A stretch of DNA of 62,000 bases from Prorocentrum cordatum (GCA_963575745.1 CAUYUJ010014354.1:1-62000); one strand, 5' to 3'. Counted from the stretch's first letter, positions 39,160-49,237 are shown. Made by a program: numbers and translations. The notes: generated from the sequence alone by a model not told the origin.

Positions 39160-39850
39160 CAGACAGGGGGGGGGGGGCTACAGCTAGCCCAGATTTGGCT
39201 GGTCTGACCTGGCGCCCTTTGCCCTTGCCCTTGCGCGCGTCGTCGTTGCCCTTGCCCTTGGCGCCCTTGCCCATTGCCAGCGCGCGCGCGGCGCGCGGGC
39301 AGAGCAGGGGTCGAGCCGACAGCTACGGAGACGAGGGAGACAGAGAGAGGGAGAGAGAGAGATCCCCAAAGTTTTCGGATGAGATCACTGCAGAGGTTTC
39401 GATGGGGATGGGAAGGTTGAACTGTCTCAGCTGCGGCAAAAGGGGGGGGGGGGTCATCGCTCTGGAGGTTTCGATGGAGATCGCTCGCATGCACGCGAAC
39501 ACGTAGGTGGACTGGGGGCTGGGCTGGACAAGTGCGGTGGAAGACGGCCTCGTCGCTACTCCTGCCTCGTCCTGCTCCCCCCTCCTCCTTCAGCCCCATC
39601 ACCCCCCTCGTCCCCCTCCTCCTGAGGGCGGCCCTGGGCGCCCGATGCTTCCCACCCCCACCCTCCCACCCTCGCCGCCGACAACCGCCGCCACGGGCAA
39701 CCGCAGCCCCCCCCCCCCCCCCTCGGCGACCTTCAGGCCCCCAGCGGCGGGCAGCGCCGCCCGCGGCAGCGGCGCCCACTGAGGGGCGCAGGGGAGGTAA
39801 GGTCGGACGACGTTGGGCGGCGCTCTTTTTCAACAAAACTGGCACGATCG
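39160..39850. other. Low-complexity interval
   Basis: G11 run at about 39167-39177, a TTGCCC repeat block (39205-39275), GA repeats (39330-39362), two copies of GAGGTTTCGATGG (39390 and 39466), and C-rich sequence. ORFs on both strands are compositional. Confidence 0.5.
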
Positions 39851-39854
39851 CAAT

Positions 39855-42800
39855 CTATGGCACGGCCTTGGTGCCCGGGCACAGTGCTTCAACCGTCGCG
39901 TCGAATCGCAGAACCCAGTTCCTCGGGCTGTTGTAGAGCTGTTTGACGGCTCTGTCGACGCCCGCTGCTTCTCCCGAGCGGCACAGCACGCAAGTTCGCT
40001 GCACCAGGCGGGGGTTGGCCTGCCTCTTGAAGAACTTGCAGAGCTTCCTGGGGCTCTTGTAATAGATCACACACCCACTCGGCGCCTGGGCAAGCGCTCG
40101 CAAAACGTGGGGCAGTGTAGGCAGGTCATCCGCGAGAGCCCCTGTTACAGCCACGTGGTAGCTCTTGCTCGAGTTCCGAAGCTTCTCCGTGTACTGTATG
40201 CCTTTTGGAGAATCCTCCCGTGCAAAGTCAGTCGGCGCTGTGAGGAAAAACAAAAAAACGTGAACGCTGCTACAATCTGGGCGGCGATGCAATAGTCGGT
40301 GTCAGCTGTTGGCGCCAAGACTACGTTCCCCTTCTTCCCCTGGGCCGCATGGCGGGCAAGATAGTCCACGAAGTCCACCGGGTCTCGAAACACCTTGAAA
40401 CGCAAGCGCTGCGCCTTGTTGCGAGCGCCCACATCTACCATGCGAGCCAGCATGAGCCCAGCGGGGCGCGGGGGGGGGGAGCAAGTAAGCGTCACGGCCC
40501 GCAGCTGGCCTGGCACTGCGCCAGACTTTCTTCTCTCGGGTACTCCTGGCCTTGGCGGCGGCCTTCGCCCCTCCAAGATTGCGCTCTCGGATCTCGGCCT
40601 CCCGCTTGGCGACGGCGGCGACGACTTTTGCAGCGGGCCCGACTGGATCTGCGCCGCTCGCCTGGGCCGCCCCCTGAGCCAGCGCAGCGAGATCGGGGGC
40701 GCCCTCCGCGAGAAGGCGGGCGCGCTTGCTCGGGGAAGCGGCCGCCATGGCGTCGACGGCAGCTGCTCGCCTGCTCCCGAAGCCTACCTCTGTCCGACGT
40801 GCTGCCCCAGGCTCCCGCGTGCTTCCCTTGTCGCGCCTCTCGGCCCTCCTCAGCGGCACGGTCTTCCCCTGCGCGACCTCATGTAGCTTGAGCGCATGCC
40901 TGTACCAACGACTGGCGGCAGAGCTAGTCTCGTCGCTGTCGTCCAGCCACGCGCGCAGCAACCTGCTGGAGGGCGCCTGGCCCACGAGCGTGCACCCCTC
41001 GACAACCACGTCGAGGAGCCGCGCCCTCTCGGGGCAATGCGCCTCCGAGAAACGGCGGAATCGCCTCTCCACGTTGCCCGTGCTCGTTTTCCATACAAGG
41101 AAGGGCTCCACGAGGCGACGGCCGCTGGGGGGCTCGGCCCACTCCACCGCAGCGCGGCCCCAAGCCTGCCGCGCGGTGCCCCCGTCTCGATGATGCACCT
41201 CGGCACGGGGCAACATTTGCCGCAGCTGGGAGATTGTCTTCTGCTCGGGGAGGTCTGCCGCCTGGCAGATGCGCTTCAAACAGGCCTCGGCTTCTGTTGC
41301 ATGCTCTGCTGTTGCAGACAGGGACAAGGGGGAAGGCAAGCGAAAGGCTGTAAAGGCGTGCAACCAAGAATGCTCTGGCCGATATAGCTTCACGTTCTCC
41401 TTCACATTGGCCACGATCCCCTGCGCTCGTCGAAGAGCCGCGTGGACGGCTTCGCGGGCTCGGGGCCCCGTGCTCCAATCGCCGATACCAACGGTCTGGA
41501 CGCCAGTGCCGCACGCGAACCGCTTCGTGGCCTTCAGAAATTTGAGGGTGGCGCCAGGAAACGTGTCGGGGATGGCCAGAATATTCCCCTGGACGAACAA
41601 TGTATCCAGCTTGGAGAGGAAAGCGGCGGCCCTGGATTGAACGCTGGCAGCGTCGGGGTTGCTCTTGTCTCCGGTGGCGGCCCAGGAGTAGTGCTCCGCG
41701 CTCAAGTCGGCCAGCACCCCCCCCCAGGAGCAGACGCAAAGTGTTCTCGCCCCCGAGCCCTTCCAGAATCTGTCGGGCGAGAATGCGCCGATCTTTGTCC
41801 TTCTCCTGGGACTCCACTCCGAGCGCCTCGAAAATGACTTCCCAGCGCCGACTTTCCCGTGCAAAGGGCCTCGCCCGACTGTTGAAACGCCGGGGGGGCC
41901 AGCCGAAGTTTTTGACGAACGCAGCGCCGTCTTCCACCGGCTGCTGCTCCCCGAGTGCGTTGCGGAACACGGTAGAGGTAGTCAGGAACTTGGCCAGACT
42001 TGGCGGCTCCTTACCCGTTACCAGCAGCTCGTCCGTGGTCGTTATTTCGCTGTCTCCTTTCATCGAATTGGCCAGAACCTTCTGGGGCGAGCGAGACTCG
42101 TCCCACGCGTGAAACGCCAGCCCAGGGAACGTAGCTGTTGCAGCCAGGGGTACACTTAGATCCGCCCCATCGCTGCTCCATGCCCGACGTCTCCTGTCGC
42201 ACACGCTTGTGCAAGTCCCCGTCCAGCTCCCCGCCTGCCGTCTGGCACGCGCGACGGGCGCGCTCCTCCAGCATGGAAGCCTTGCCGTCGCAGTCCATGC
42301 CCCGCGGGAACTCCCGCATCCCGATCACCCGATCCACGACCCAGGGCCCTCTGGGGCACAGCTGTTCCAGCCGGCCTGTCTTGAGACCGTAGCTTGGGAG
42401 GAAGTCCAAAGCCTTCGGGATCGACCGCAGCACGGCGCCAATTTCGACCTGGCACGTGCGGTCGAGGCCGTCCGCGGCCAAACGAAAAACAACACTATGT
42501 TTGAGGATCCTCTGCGTGACGATCTTCTCGTGCTGAGCCACGGTGGTCACCAGCCTTCGGCACTGCCGACTAGACTCCAAAACTTGGCGGTCGCCCCCAA
42601 CGAACGCATCCCGCCACACGTCGAAACTACTGAAGGAACGGGTTGTCCACAACATTGCACGGGTGGCGGCCACTGCGCGGCAACCAGGGCGCTGGTCGGC
42701 GTTGCGGACGACGGCGGGCGCAGGCGCCACGGCTGTTGCAGCTGCTGCAGCTGACGCAGCCGTTGTGAGGAACACAGACACGGGGAGACCCTGGTGCGCA

Positions 42801-43603
42801 CCTTCCGCTCGAATCCGCTCTTTCCACGCCGTTTCTGCTGCCTGGTGCCCCTCGCACTGTGCATGGCGCACGAGGTTTTCCTTGCGTTGGAAACTCGCGG
42901 ATCCCTGGCCTATGGTGGAATAGCAGCGAGCGCCCTTGAACGCCGAGCAGAACAAGCAGACTGCAAATCTACCACCTACGCAGCCTATCCAAGTTTCACT
43001 CTTCAGTGTTACTGGATTCGTCGCAGACATCGAGGCGCCCCACTTCTCCTTGTTCTTCCAAAATTTGCAAGCGCCGCAGGTGGAGACGTGCTTTGGGTAG
43101 TCGTGGCTGGCGACGTGCTCCTCCGGGGTCATGGACAACGAAGGCGGGAACTTCTCGACTACTTTGCTCGGGGCGGCCTTCGCCTTCGCTCTTGCAGCCG
43201 CGGCTGCCTCGCTGCTGGAACCGCTCTCCTCTTCGGAGCCGCTGTCGGAACCGCTGTTGGAGCCGCTGTCCTCTTCGGAGCCCGCTGCGTCGGCAACTCC
43301 GTCGGCGCCGTCGGCGTCGGACCCTACGTCAGCATCGGCGTCCGAGCTGTTGCAGCTGCCACGGCTTGGCGAAGCTGCCCTCGACGAGGCCGCCGAGGCC
43401 GCGCGGCTGGACGGGGCCGCTCTCGACGAGGCCGCACGGCTCGAAGAAGAAGCAGGGCTCGGGGAAGCATGGCTCGGGGAAATCAAAGGAGAGGACGAGG
43501 CCGCAGGGCTCGGGGAAATCAAAGGAGAGGACGAGGCTGGAGGGCTCGGGGAAACCGCCCCAGCGGACGACGACATTATTTTGAGCCAACTCCTACGGAC
43601 CAC
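39855..43603 (-). pseudogene. Large zinc-finger transposase-like gene, broken into five frames
   Basis: Five overlapping minus-strand ORFs (42011-43603, 40924-42204, 40302-41864, 40145-40576, 39855-40292) read as one protein when the useful part of each is taken. The N-terminus is Ser/Ala-rich and acidic. A Cys/His finger follows at about residues 219-254 (CLFCSAF … RHAQCEGH), like the BED-type fingers of hAT transposases. Then come FRLAADGLDRTCQVEIG, LANSMKGDSEITTTDELLV, FEALGVESQEKDKDRRILAR, DLSAEHYSWAATGDKSNPDA and IPDTFPGATLKFLKATKRFA, a pattern I recall from a dinoflagellate multicopy family. The last segment holds HVAVTGALADDLPTLPHVL. Frame changes fall at plus 42160-42195, C9 at 41717-41725, G10 at 40470-40479 and A7 at 40252-40258. 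Transposase class is inference; a sequencing cause for the breaks is likely. Confidence 0.6.
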
Positions 43604-43688
43604 AATGGTGACGATGGTGATGGTGATGGCGATGCTGATGGTATGGATGGTGATGATGGTGATGATGATGATGATGATGATGATGATA

Positions 43689-43724
<36 letters not shown>

Positions 43725-43965
43725 GGGATGGTGATGATGGTATGGTGAGGGCGGTTGTGATGGTGATGATGGTGATGGTGATGATGGGGATTCTGGATGT
43801 GATGAGCACCACCATCATCACCATCACCATCGCCACCACCATCAACACTACGATTTGATAACCACCATCATTACAATCGTCGTCGGCATCAAAACACAAA
43901 AACACTCAACCGACTCAACCTAAATCCGCCCTAAATCAAGCCAGATTATCAAACATAGTAGAAAC
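43600..43965 (-). repeat. Second copy of the T-rich/GAT element
   Basis: GATGGTGAT and GATGATGAT microsatellites from 43605 to 43800, CACCATCATCACC to 43855, and a unique head at about 43870-43965 that matches, in reverse, the head of the 31075-31450 element. It abuts the start codon of the transposase-like gene. Confidence 0.6.
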
Positions 43966-44030
43966 AAGCAGCCCCCAGACGGTTGCTTACCATGTTTTAA
44001 TATTCCTCCTGTAGAGGGACAGGCCAGACT

Positions 44031-44207
44031 TAAGCATAAGCATAAAGCTGTTGGCGCTCCGCGCAGATTTCTTGGATCTGCGCTGGGCCCCCCTCCCTGG
44101 CGCGCGGAGCGCGACAAGGGCGGCGCAGGAGGCGCCGCCAGGGGGGCCTACGCGCCGATCCAGGAAATCCGCGCGGAGCGCCAAAAGTTTATGCTTATGG
44201 CGCTGTT
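44031..44207. repeat. Foldback hairpin element
   Basis: Left arm from about 44031 (AGCATAAGCATAAA…GGCGCTCCGCGCAGATTTC…GGCCCCCC) pairs with the right arm up to 44207 over roughly 75 bases per side with few mismatches; the turn is near 44115. Confidence 0.8.
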
Positions 44208-44524
44208 CCTTCTTCGAGGAGAGGCGAGATCGAGGATCTGGGAGGAACTGGGAGGGAGGGAGGAAGGAGCTCTGGGGAGACCCAAAGGTACCGATACCGC
44301 CACTCCCCGGGCCTCTCCTGGGGACCAGGGTTTCGAGGCGAATCCCGCAGTGGCGACGAGGGCCGCCCAGGAGGCCAAGAAAGGGCAAAGCGAGGGAGGG
44401 GCAGAGACATGGGTAAGGTTCCTCCTCTGGGATTTGCCCTCGCTCGGACGTCCAGTCCGGCGTCGTGCGTTTGCGTGTACGTTGTTTGGGGCTGCCGCAG
44501 GGTGATCCACGACGCTCCTGGATG

Positions 44525-44700
44525 TGAAGGAGCCCTGGGACACACAAATAAATACACACACACACACAAATAACCGGATTCCCTGTATTATCCCATCTTT
44601 TCTGGGTTTTTGCCTTCCCCCCCACTTCCCATATTTCCCCATAATTATCTTCCTGGGAGTCGACGATTCATTGTGTCTGCGTGTGTTTTACCCCTCCTGG
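44525..44700 (+). repeat. Dispersed repeat R1, copy 1
   Basis: CACACACA run, then GGATTCCCTGTATT, TTTCTGGGTTTTTGCCTTCC, CCACTTCCCAT, and TCGACGATTCATTGTGTCTG. A diverged copy is at 58015-58190. Confidence 0.75.
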
Positions 44701-45140
44701 GGATGGTCCAGATGCTTTTCTGGCGCTGGCCTCGCCGAGGGGACACCAGAGACGCGTCCGAGCGATGCCCGTGGAAGGCCGAGGCTCTGGGTCGGTTCGC
44801 CTTCTGGCGGCGCGCACCCGGAGGGCGGAGGGGAGGGGGGGAGGGCGTCTTAGAATGAAGTCGGGCCTGTCCCTCTACAGAGGGATTTTCGATGAACAAT
44901 AGCACCCGAAGGCGGAGGAAGAGGGGGGAGGGCTGCTTAGAAGGAAGTCGGGCATGTCCCCCTGCAGGGGGATTTGCGATGAAAAATAAAAGATACCCCA
45001 AAAATAGTCCAAAAATCATACAAACAATTGTCTGGGGACTATGTTTGGAATATGTTGTGACCTTTTTGGGGGATTTTTGGTGCATTTGTTTTTCGTCGAA
45101 AATCCTCCTGTAGGGGGACAGGCCCGACTTAATCTTAGAA

Positions 45141-45574
45141 GGAGCCTGCTTCTTAGAAGGCGCCGGCCTTGCGTCTATAGACAAGGCCCGCGCCGTCTGA
45201 GAAGCAGGGGTGTGCGTCCCCCCCACCCCCCTCTGCGCGTGGCTGAAATTTGGTGTGGCTCCTGTTTGGCCTCCTGGGGCTCGATGGCCGGGGACCGAAT
45301 CCACGCAAGGTTCTGCCCGCAACGCGCTCCGGGACCCGTCCGGGGCCCGGCTGCGAGCGGGAAGGAGCTCGACCCAGCCACTCCAAAAGTCGTGTTCAGA
45401 GGTCTGTGCCGCGAGGGCGATGCTCATCCTCGCGAGATGCTTGCCGGCTCCCCTTCGCGGGCTCGGCCACCCGAGAGTTCCTTGTCCCGCTCGCCACCGC
45501 AGGACGGAGTTGCGGAGGAGGCTCGGGCAGCCTCCGCCGAACCCCTGTCCAAACTCTGGCGCGGGGGCCAGACG
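45141..45574. other. Interval without a supported gene
   Basis: Open frames exist on both strands (for example plus 45210-45608), but they overlap each other and match no family. There is no tandem repeat. Confidence 0.35.
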
Positions 45575-45760
45575 CCGGTCGGAAGGAGTAAGTAAAAGCG
45601 TGGAGTAGAAGGCGGATAAAGTAGATTGAGTTCAAACCCTCCCAGAGAATAACAAAGCACAGCATAAGCATATTGGTTGTTGAAGTAGGAAGGCGCTTGA
45701 AGCAGATTGGGATCTGGGAATCCAAAAAACTCAACGACCAGCGTGTACCTCATCCAACGG
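45575..45760 (+). repeat. Dispersed repeat R2, copy 1
   Basis: CGGTCGGAAGGAGTAAGTAA, GTGGAGTAGAAGGCG, GTTGAAGTAGGAAGGCGCTT, GATCTGGGAATCCAA and AACGACCAGCG occur in this order. The diverged copy at 59850-60035 has the same order and strand. Confidence 0.75.
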
Positions 45761-46439
45761 GGTTGGCCCACCACCCTCTGCCACAAAACCCTGCAGGGTA
45801 CAGGCGCGCTCGCACCACTCCTCCAACTGCAAGCAGAGGGAGCCCAACACCACCAAAACCTTCGCGAGAAGCCTGGGAGGGACATCCTGGTGGTGTGGGG
45901 CCCATGCCTCGCGGCATAGCGCCCGAGACATCCGCAATCTCCAGCTCGGGAAGGCATCGTAGACCTCCTCGCTGGAGGAGGGCCGCTGGTGGTGTGGTGG
46001 TGGTGTCGCTTCGCCTCCCTCCGACGCCAGGTGTACGGTCGGACCTGGGACAGAAGACCGTCCTTCAAGAACGTGAGACCCCCCGCCGGCCAAACCGAAG
46101 AACATCCGAGGGTACCGTCACCCAGGATGCACAAGAACATCCAACAAGCACGAAGAACAGTAGGGTAGTTACCCTCCCCGAACCGACCTCGACCTTACAC
46201 CTCCGTCCGACCGCACCTCGGACCGACCGTACTGGCTGGCCGCTCCCCCCTCCCAGGCTTCGAGTAGGGGATCGACTACCAAACTGATTGACCCCCAGAT
46301 TGACCTTCTCGCCGACTGCACAAAGAGGACGTAGACTGCTCGTAGATCATTCCAGATATGTTTCGTAGATTCGATGAGACAACCCCTAAGATTGCCCTCG
46401 GTTGCTCGCCCATCTTAGGGATAGGGATAAGTTCGAGAC
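45761..46439. other. Interval without a supported gene
   Basis: Mixed-composition sequence with overlapping weak ORFs; CGACCTCGACC-type short repeats near 46180-46230. Nothing firm. Confidence 0.3.
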
Positions 46440-46774
46440 TGGCTACGTAGTGGAGAAGGACGAGGAGGAAGAGTGAGAAGGGAGAAGGGGGAGGAGGGGG
46501 AGGAGTGGGAGGGGGAGAAGGGGGAGGACGGGGAGGGGGAGGAGAGGGAGGGGAAGGAGGGGAAGGGGGAGCAGGGGGAGGAGCGGGAGGGGGAGGGGGG
46601 AGGAGGGGGAGGAGGGGGAGGAGGTGGAGGAGGGGGAGGAGGGGGAGGGGGAGGAGGGGGAGGGGGGGAGGAAGGGAGGAGGGGGAGGAGGGAGAGGAGG
46701 GGAGGAGGGGGAGGAGGGGAGGAGGGGGAGGAAGGGGGAGGGGAGGGGGAGGAGGGGAAGGAGGAGGAGGAGGG
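46440..46774. repeat. Purine (GGGGGA) microsatellite, left part
   Basis: Almost pure G/A strand of GGAGG and GGGGA units. The Copia element is inserted in this tract, which continues after the 3' LTR at 54400. Confidence 0.95.
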
Positions 46775-46962
46775 TGTTTTTGTCAGAATGAGCCACAGAC
46801 CAGTGCATTGTAGCAACCATGTCTTACCTTGCTCATATGCGCTCTCTCTCCGCTGCTGTTCGGATCAGGGATCGTTCGTAGTGCGGGGCACGAGACGAAA
46901 CCTTGCATGTTTCTTTCTCTGCACATAATGTGGTCGGCCAGGGGAAAGCTGTGGCTTTCCTA
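46775..46962 (+). repeat. 5' LTR (188 bp)
   Basis: Begins TGTTTTTGTCAG and ends GTGGCTTTCCTA, so the terminal dinucleotides are TG…TA instead of TG…CA. It has four extra bases (TTTC) near CATGTTTC compared with the 3' LTR. Confidence 0.95.
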
Positions 46963-46982
46963 TTGGTAGCTGAGCAAGTTGC
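46963..46982 (+). promoter_or_regulatory. Primer-binding-site-like sequence
   Basis: Immediately after the LTR comes TTGGTAGCTGAGCAAGTTGC. TGGTAGC would pair with a tRNA ending GCTACCA; the rest does not match the standard initiator-Met sites I remember, so the tRNA is not identified. Confidence 0.5.
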
Positions 46983-47007
46983 TCCAGCGTCCTAGGAGGG
47001 ACGCCCA

Positions 47008-48072
47008 GTGCCTGCCGGGAGGCGCCGGCAGACGACAGACCACAGAATGACTACAGAGTCCACGGATCCGAAGGGGCTTCGGCATTTTCACGGAGATAGC
47101 GGACAAGGCAGCAATCAGGAGCTGCGAAAGTGGATCAAGTGGGTTCGCTCAGCGATGGCGTGCCGCAAGCTGGAGTCCACACAGAAAGGGCCCTTCGTCT
47201 ACACTTTGCTGCAGGGTTCAGCGCTGGAGATTGTGGACCACCTCGAGTTTGAAGACTATGAGGTAGAGGATGGTGATCAGGTTTTGTTAGACCTCTTGTT
47301 GAAGCGCTGGCCTGCGAAAGAACAGGAAGATATCCTAGGCGAGCACTTGGAGGCGGTGTTTGGACTTCAGGGACGGGAAGGAGAACCCATCGCGGCCTGG
47401 CTGGGCAGGGCCAAGGAGGTGTTCCAGAAGTATGGCGTCAAAGCCAACGTGCAGCTCCCGACGGAGGCACAGGCTTGGATCCTGCTGCACCGGTGCGGGT
47501 TCACGCCCGACCAGCAAGCCATCGTGAAGGCGAAGGCGACGAAGTACACGGCGGATGACATGGAGGTGGCGATCAGAGCTGTGTTTCCCACTTACAAGGT
47601 GCCGAAGCTGCGACGCGTCGAGGCAGGCACGTTCCTGGCTGACCAAGCAGAGGATGATGAAGATGGCTTTCCTCCCTCCCCACGGCCGTGGCAGTACGAG
47701 CCGGAGACGGTCCAGGAGGATGATTTCGCGGACGTTGACGCGCTCCTGGCCGAGGGTTCCCCGGAGGCAGCAGCGCCCGAGGAAGTATTCGAAGAGGCTG
47801 AGTTGGTCGAAGTGCTGGCGGCCACGTGGAAGGAGAAACGCCAGGAGATCAACGATGCTCGCAAGACGCGAAACTTCCAGAAGGCAGACAAGCTGCAGAT
47901 CACCTTCCGCCGGGAGCTCGAGGAGGCCAAGCGGAAGACACGGTGCCATGCCTGCAAGCAGATCGGTCACTGGTCTCGCGAGTGCCCGAAGAAGGGCAAG
48001 TTAGATGCTCATTCTGGGGACCTTCCTGGAGCCACTCGCTCCACTCGTGCGTCGAAGCTGCGTCGAACCTGA
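47008..48072 (+). CDS. gag: Copia gag (354 aa)
   Basis: Capsid/nucleocapsid protein of the retrotransposon. The N-terminal two thirds (FHGDSGQGSNQELRKWIKWV, YTLLQGSALEIVDHLEF, EAVFGLQGREGEPIAAWLGR) follow the UBN2/gag-like helical layout with conserved Trp and Leu positions. An acidic region lies around 205-265, and a CCHC zinc knuckle (CHACKQIGHWSREC) at about residues 313-326. The frame ends inside the 11-bp repeat array at KLRRT. The start could be residue 1 or the Met at residue 14 (MTTEST), which lies after a short Arg-rich leader; both fit. Pol is in another frame, so expression of pol would need frameshifting, splicing or re-initiation. Confidence 0.9.
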   Translation: MPAGRRRQTTDHRMTTESTDPKGLRHFHGDSGQGSNQELRKWIKWVRSAMACRKLESTQKGPFVYTLLQGSALEIVDHLEFEDYEVEDGDQVLLDLLLKRWPAKEQEDILGEHLEAVFGLQGREGEPIAAWLGRAKEVFQKYGVKANVQLPTEAQAWILLHRCGFTPDQQAIVKAKATKYTADDMEVAIRAVFPTYKVPKLRRVEAGTFLADQAEDDEDGFPPSPRPWQYEPETVQEDDFADVDALLAEGSPEAAAPEEVFEEAELVEVLAATWKEKRQEINDARKTRNFQKADKLQITFRRELEEAKRKTRCHACKQIGHWSRECPKKGKLDAHSGDLPGATRSTRASKLRRT

Positions 48073-48168
48073 GTCGAACCTGAGTCGAACCTGAGTCGAA
48101 CCTGAGTCGAATCTGAGTCGAATCTGTGTCGAACCTGAGTCGAACTCGAGTCGAACCTGAGTCGAACA
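48055..48168 (+). repeat. 11-bp tandem array at the gag-pol junction
   Basis: About ten copies of GAGTCGAACCT with minor changes (AATCT, TGTGTCGAACC). Since 11 is not a multiple of three, each copy shifts the frame; the array contains TGA in all three frames in turn. It separates gag (frame 1) from protease (frame 2). Confidence 0.95.
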
Positions 48169-48178
48169 GATCCATTAG

Positions 48179-49189
48179 GTGGGCCCCAAGAAGGTCCCCA
48201 AAACGAGCATCGAAGGCAAGGGTTTCGGCAAGCGTGGCAAGCAGTCGACGGCGGCGGCGGGGGCAGCGTTCGTGGTCCTGGAAGGAGCCGGAGCGCACGA
48301 CGCCAGCCTTGCCACCGTGCTGCAGCAACTGCGGGCTCGTCGTGCCGTGGTGGAGCCGGGCGGGGGCATCCCCGTGGAGATCCTCTTCGCGTGCCCGACG
48401 GGCAAGGGCGTGGTGGACCCTGGCTGTGGCCGGACGCTCATCGGGGAGAACCCGCTGGCGAAGCTGAAGTCCCTGTTGGAGTCGAGAGGCCAGCAAGTGG
48501 AGTCCTATGAGGAGATGAACGTGTTCAGGTTCGGGAACAGCGGGCGCGAGGAGTCGCGTCTGGCGGTCAAGATCCCCGTCGGGGTCGGCCAGGTGCGGGG
48601 CTACATCACGGCTGCGGTGGTACGCGGAGACGTTCCGCTCCTGCTGAGCAAGCCGCTGCTGAAGGCTCTCCGGGGCCGCATGGATTTCACGACGAATCAG
48701 ATTTCGTTCGATGCCCTGGGGACCACGGTGGACCTCGAGGAGACGGAGTCTGGCAACTATATCATGCCAGTGGTCGCAGGCATCACGGATGTCTGCACGG
48801 TGACGGCCAAGAACGAACTGCAAACGCCGAAGGAGCTCACAACGGAGCTTGAGAGTTCGACGGGCCCGGTGGAAGAGGAGAAAGAAAAGGCCACGGAGGA
48901 CACGCAGGAGGAGATCTCGAAGGAGGCGAACGAGGAGGAGGAGACGAACCAGGTGATCCCCGGGACCACGGCGAACCTTGAGGAGCCCGGGACCTCGGTA
49001 CTGAAACGCAAAACCCGACGCCAGTTACAAGAACATCTTCGGACAGCTCTAGGTGTTTCTCATGAGAAAGTACAATGGCGGGTGTCGGAATTGTTTTCCC
49101 CACCTCGAATATTGAAGCGGGCCGAAGAGACCAACCGTGGAACGGGACGCAATTATGATTTACTGACGGGTTACGATCTGTCCGACTGA
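48179..49189 (+). CDS. pol (5' part): Copia protease plus start of the methyltransferase-like segment (336 aa)
   Basis: Residues 75-90 read GKGVVDPGCGRTLIG, the position and pattern of the retropepsin active site, but with DPG in place of DTG/DSG. LLLSKPLLKALRG (near 160) matches the second conserved region. Residues 220-275 are acidic linker. Residues about 300-336 (VSELFSPPR … GYDLSD) match the start of a segment found in dinoflagellate Copia elements that resembles motif I of cytosine methyltransferases. The frame then meets TGA and continues in the same frame into the long pol ORF without other stops, so this stop splits one natural protein. The initiator Met at 48179 follows the 11-bp array; three stops upstream in the array block this frame. 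Confidence 0.85.
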   Translation: MGPKKVPKTSIEGKGFGKRGKQSTAAAGAAFVVLEGAGAHDASLATVLQQLRARRAVVEPGGGIPVEILFACPTGKGVVDPGCGRTLIGENPLAKLKSLLESRGQQVESYEEMNVFRFGNSGREESRLAVKIPVGVGQVRGYITAAVVRGDVPLLLSKPLLKALRGRMDFTTNQISFDALGTTVDLEETESGNYIMPVVAGITDVCTVTAKNELQTPKELTTELESSTGPVEEEKEKATEDTQEEISKEANEEEETNQVIPGTTANLEEPGTSVLKRKTRRQLQEHLRTALGVSHEKVQWRVSELFSPPRILKRAEETNRGTGRNYDLLTGYDLSD

Positions 49190-49237
49190 ACGGTACAACA
49201 TAAGGTCACCAATGAGCTGAAACGGTTCCGACCCCGG

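Larger units (their letters stand above)
43998..45140. repeat. Four copies of a GTCGGGCCTGTCCC…CAG…GGGATTTTCG motif
   Basis: Plus-strand copies at about 44855-44895 and 44943-44985; reverse copies at about 43998-44030 and 45092-45133. Each includes a small dyad (CCCTCTACAGAGGG or CCCCCTGCAGGGGG) between GAAGTCGGGC and GATTTTCGATGAA. Spacing is irregular; the element they belong to is unknown. Confidence 0.7.

Noticed and set aside
39159-39845. 228-aa minus-strand ORF
   Set aside because: Made from G-, GA- and TTGCCC-rich tracts.
45424-46140. 238-aa minus-strand ORF
   Set aside because: Covers dispersed repeat R2 and has erratic composition (Trp/Arg-rich), typical of a non-coding frame.
46415-46928. 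Pro/Ser/Leu and Gly/Glu ORFs flanking the 5' LTR
   Set aside because: Translations of the purine tract.
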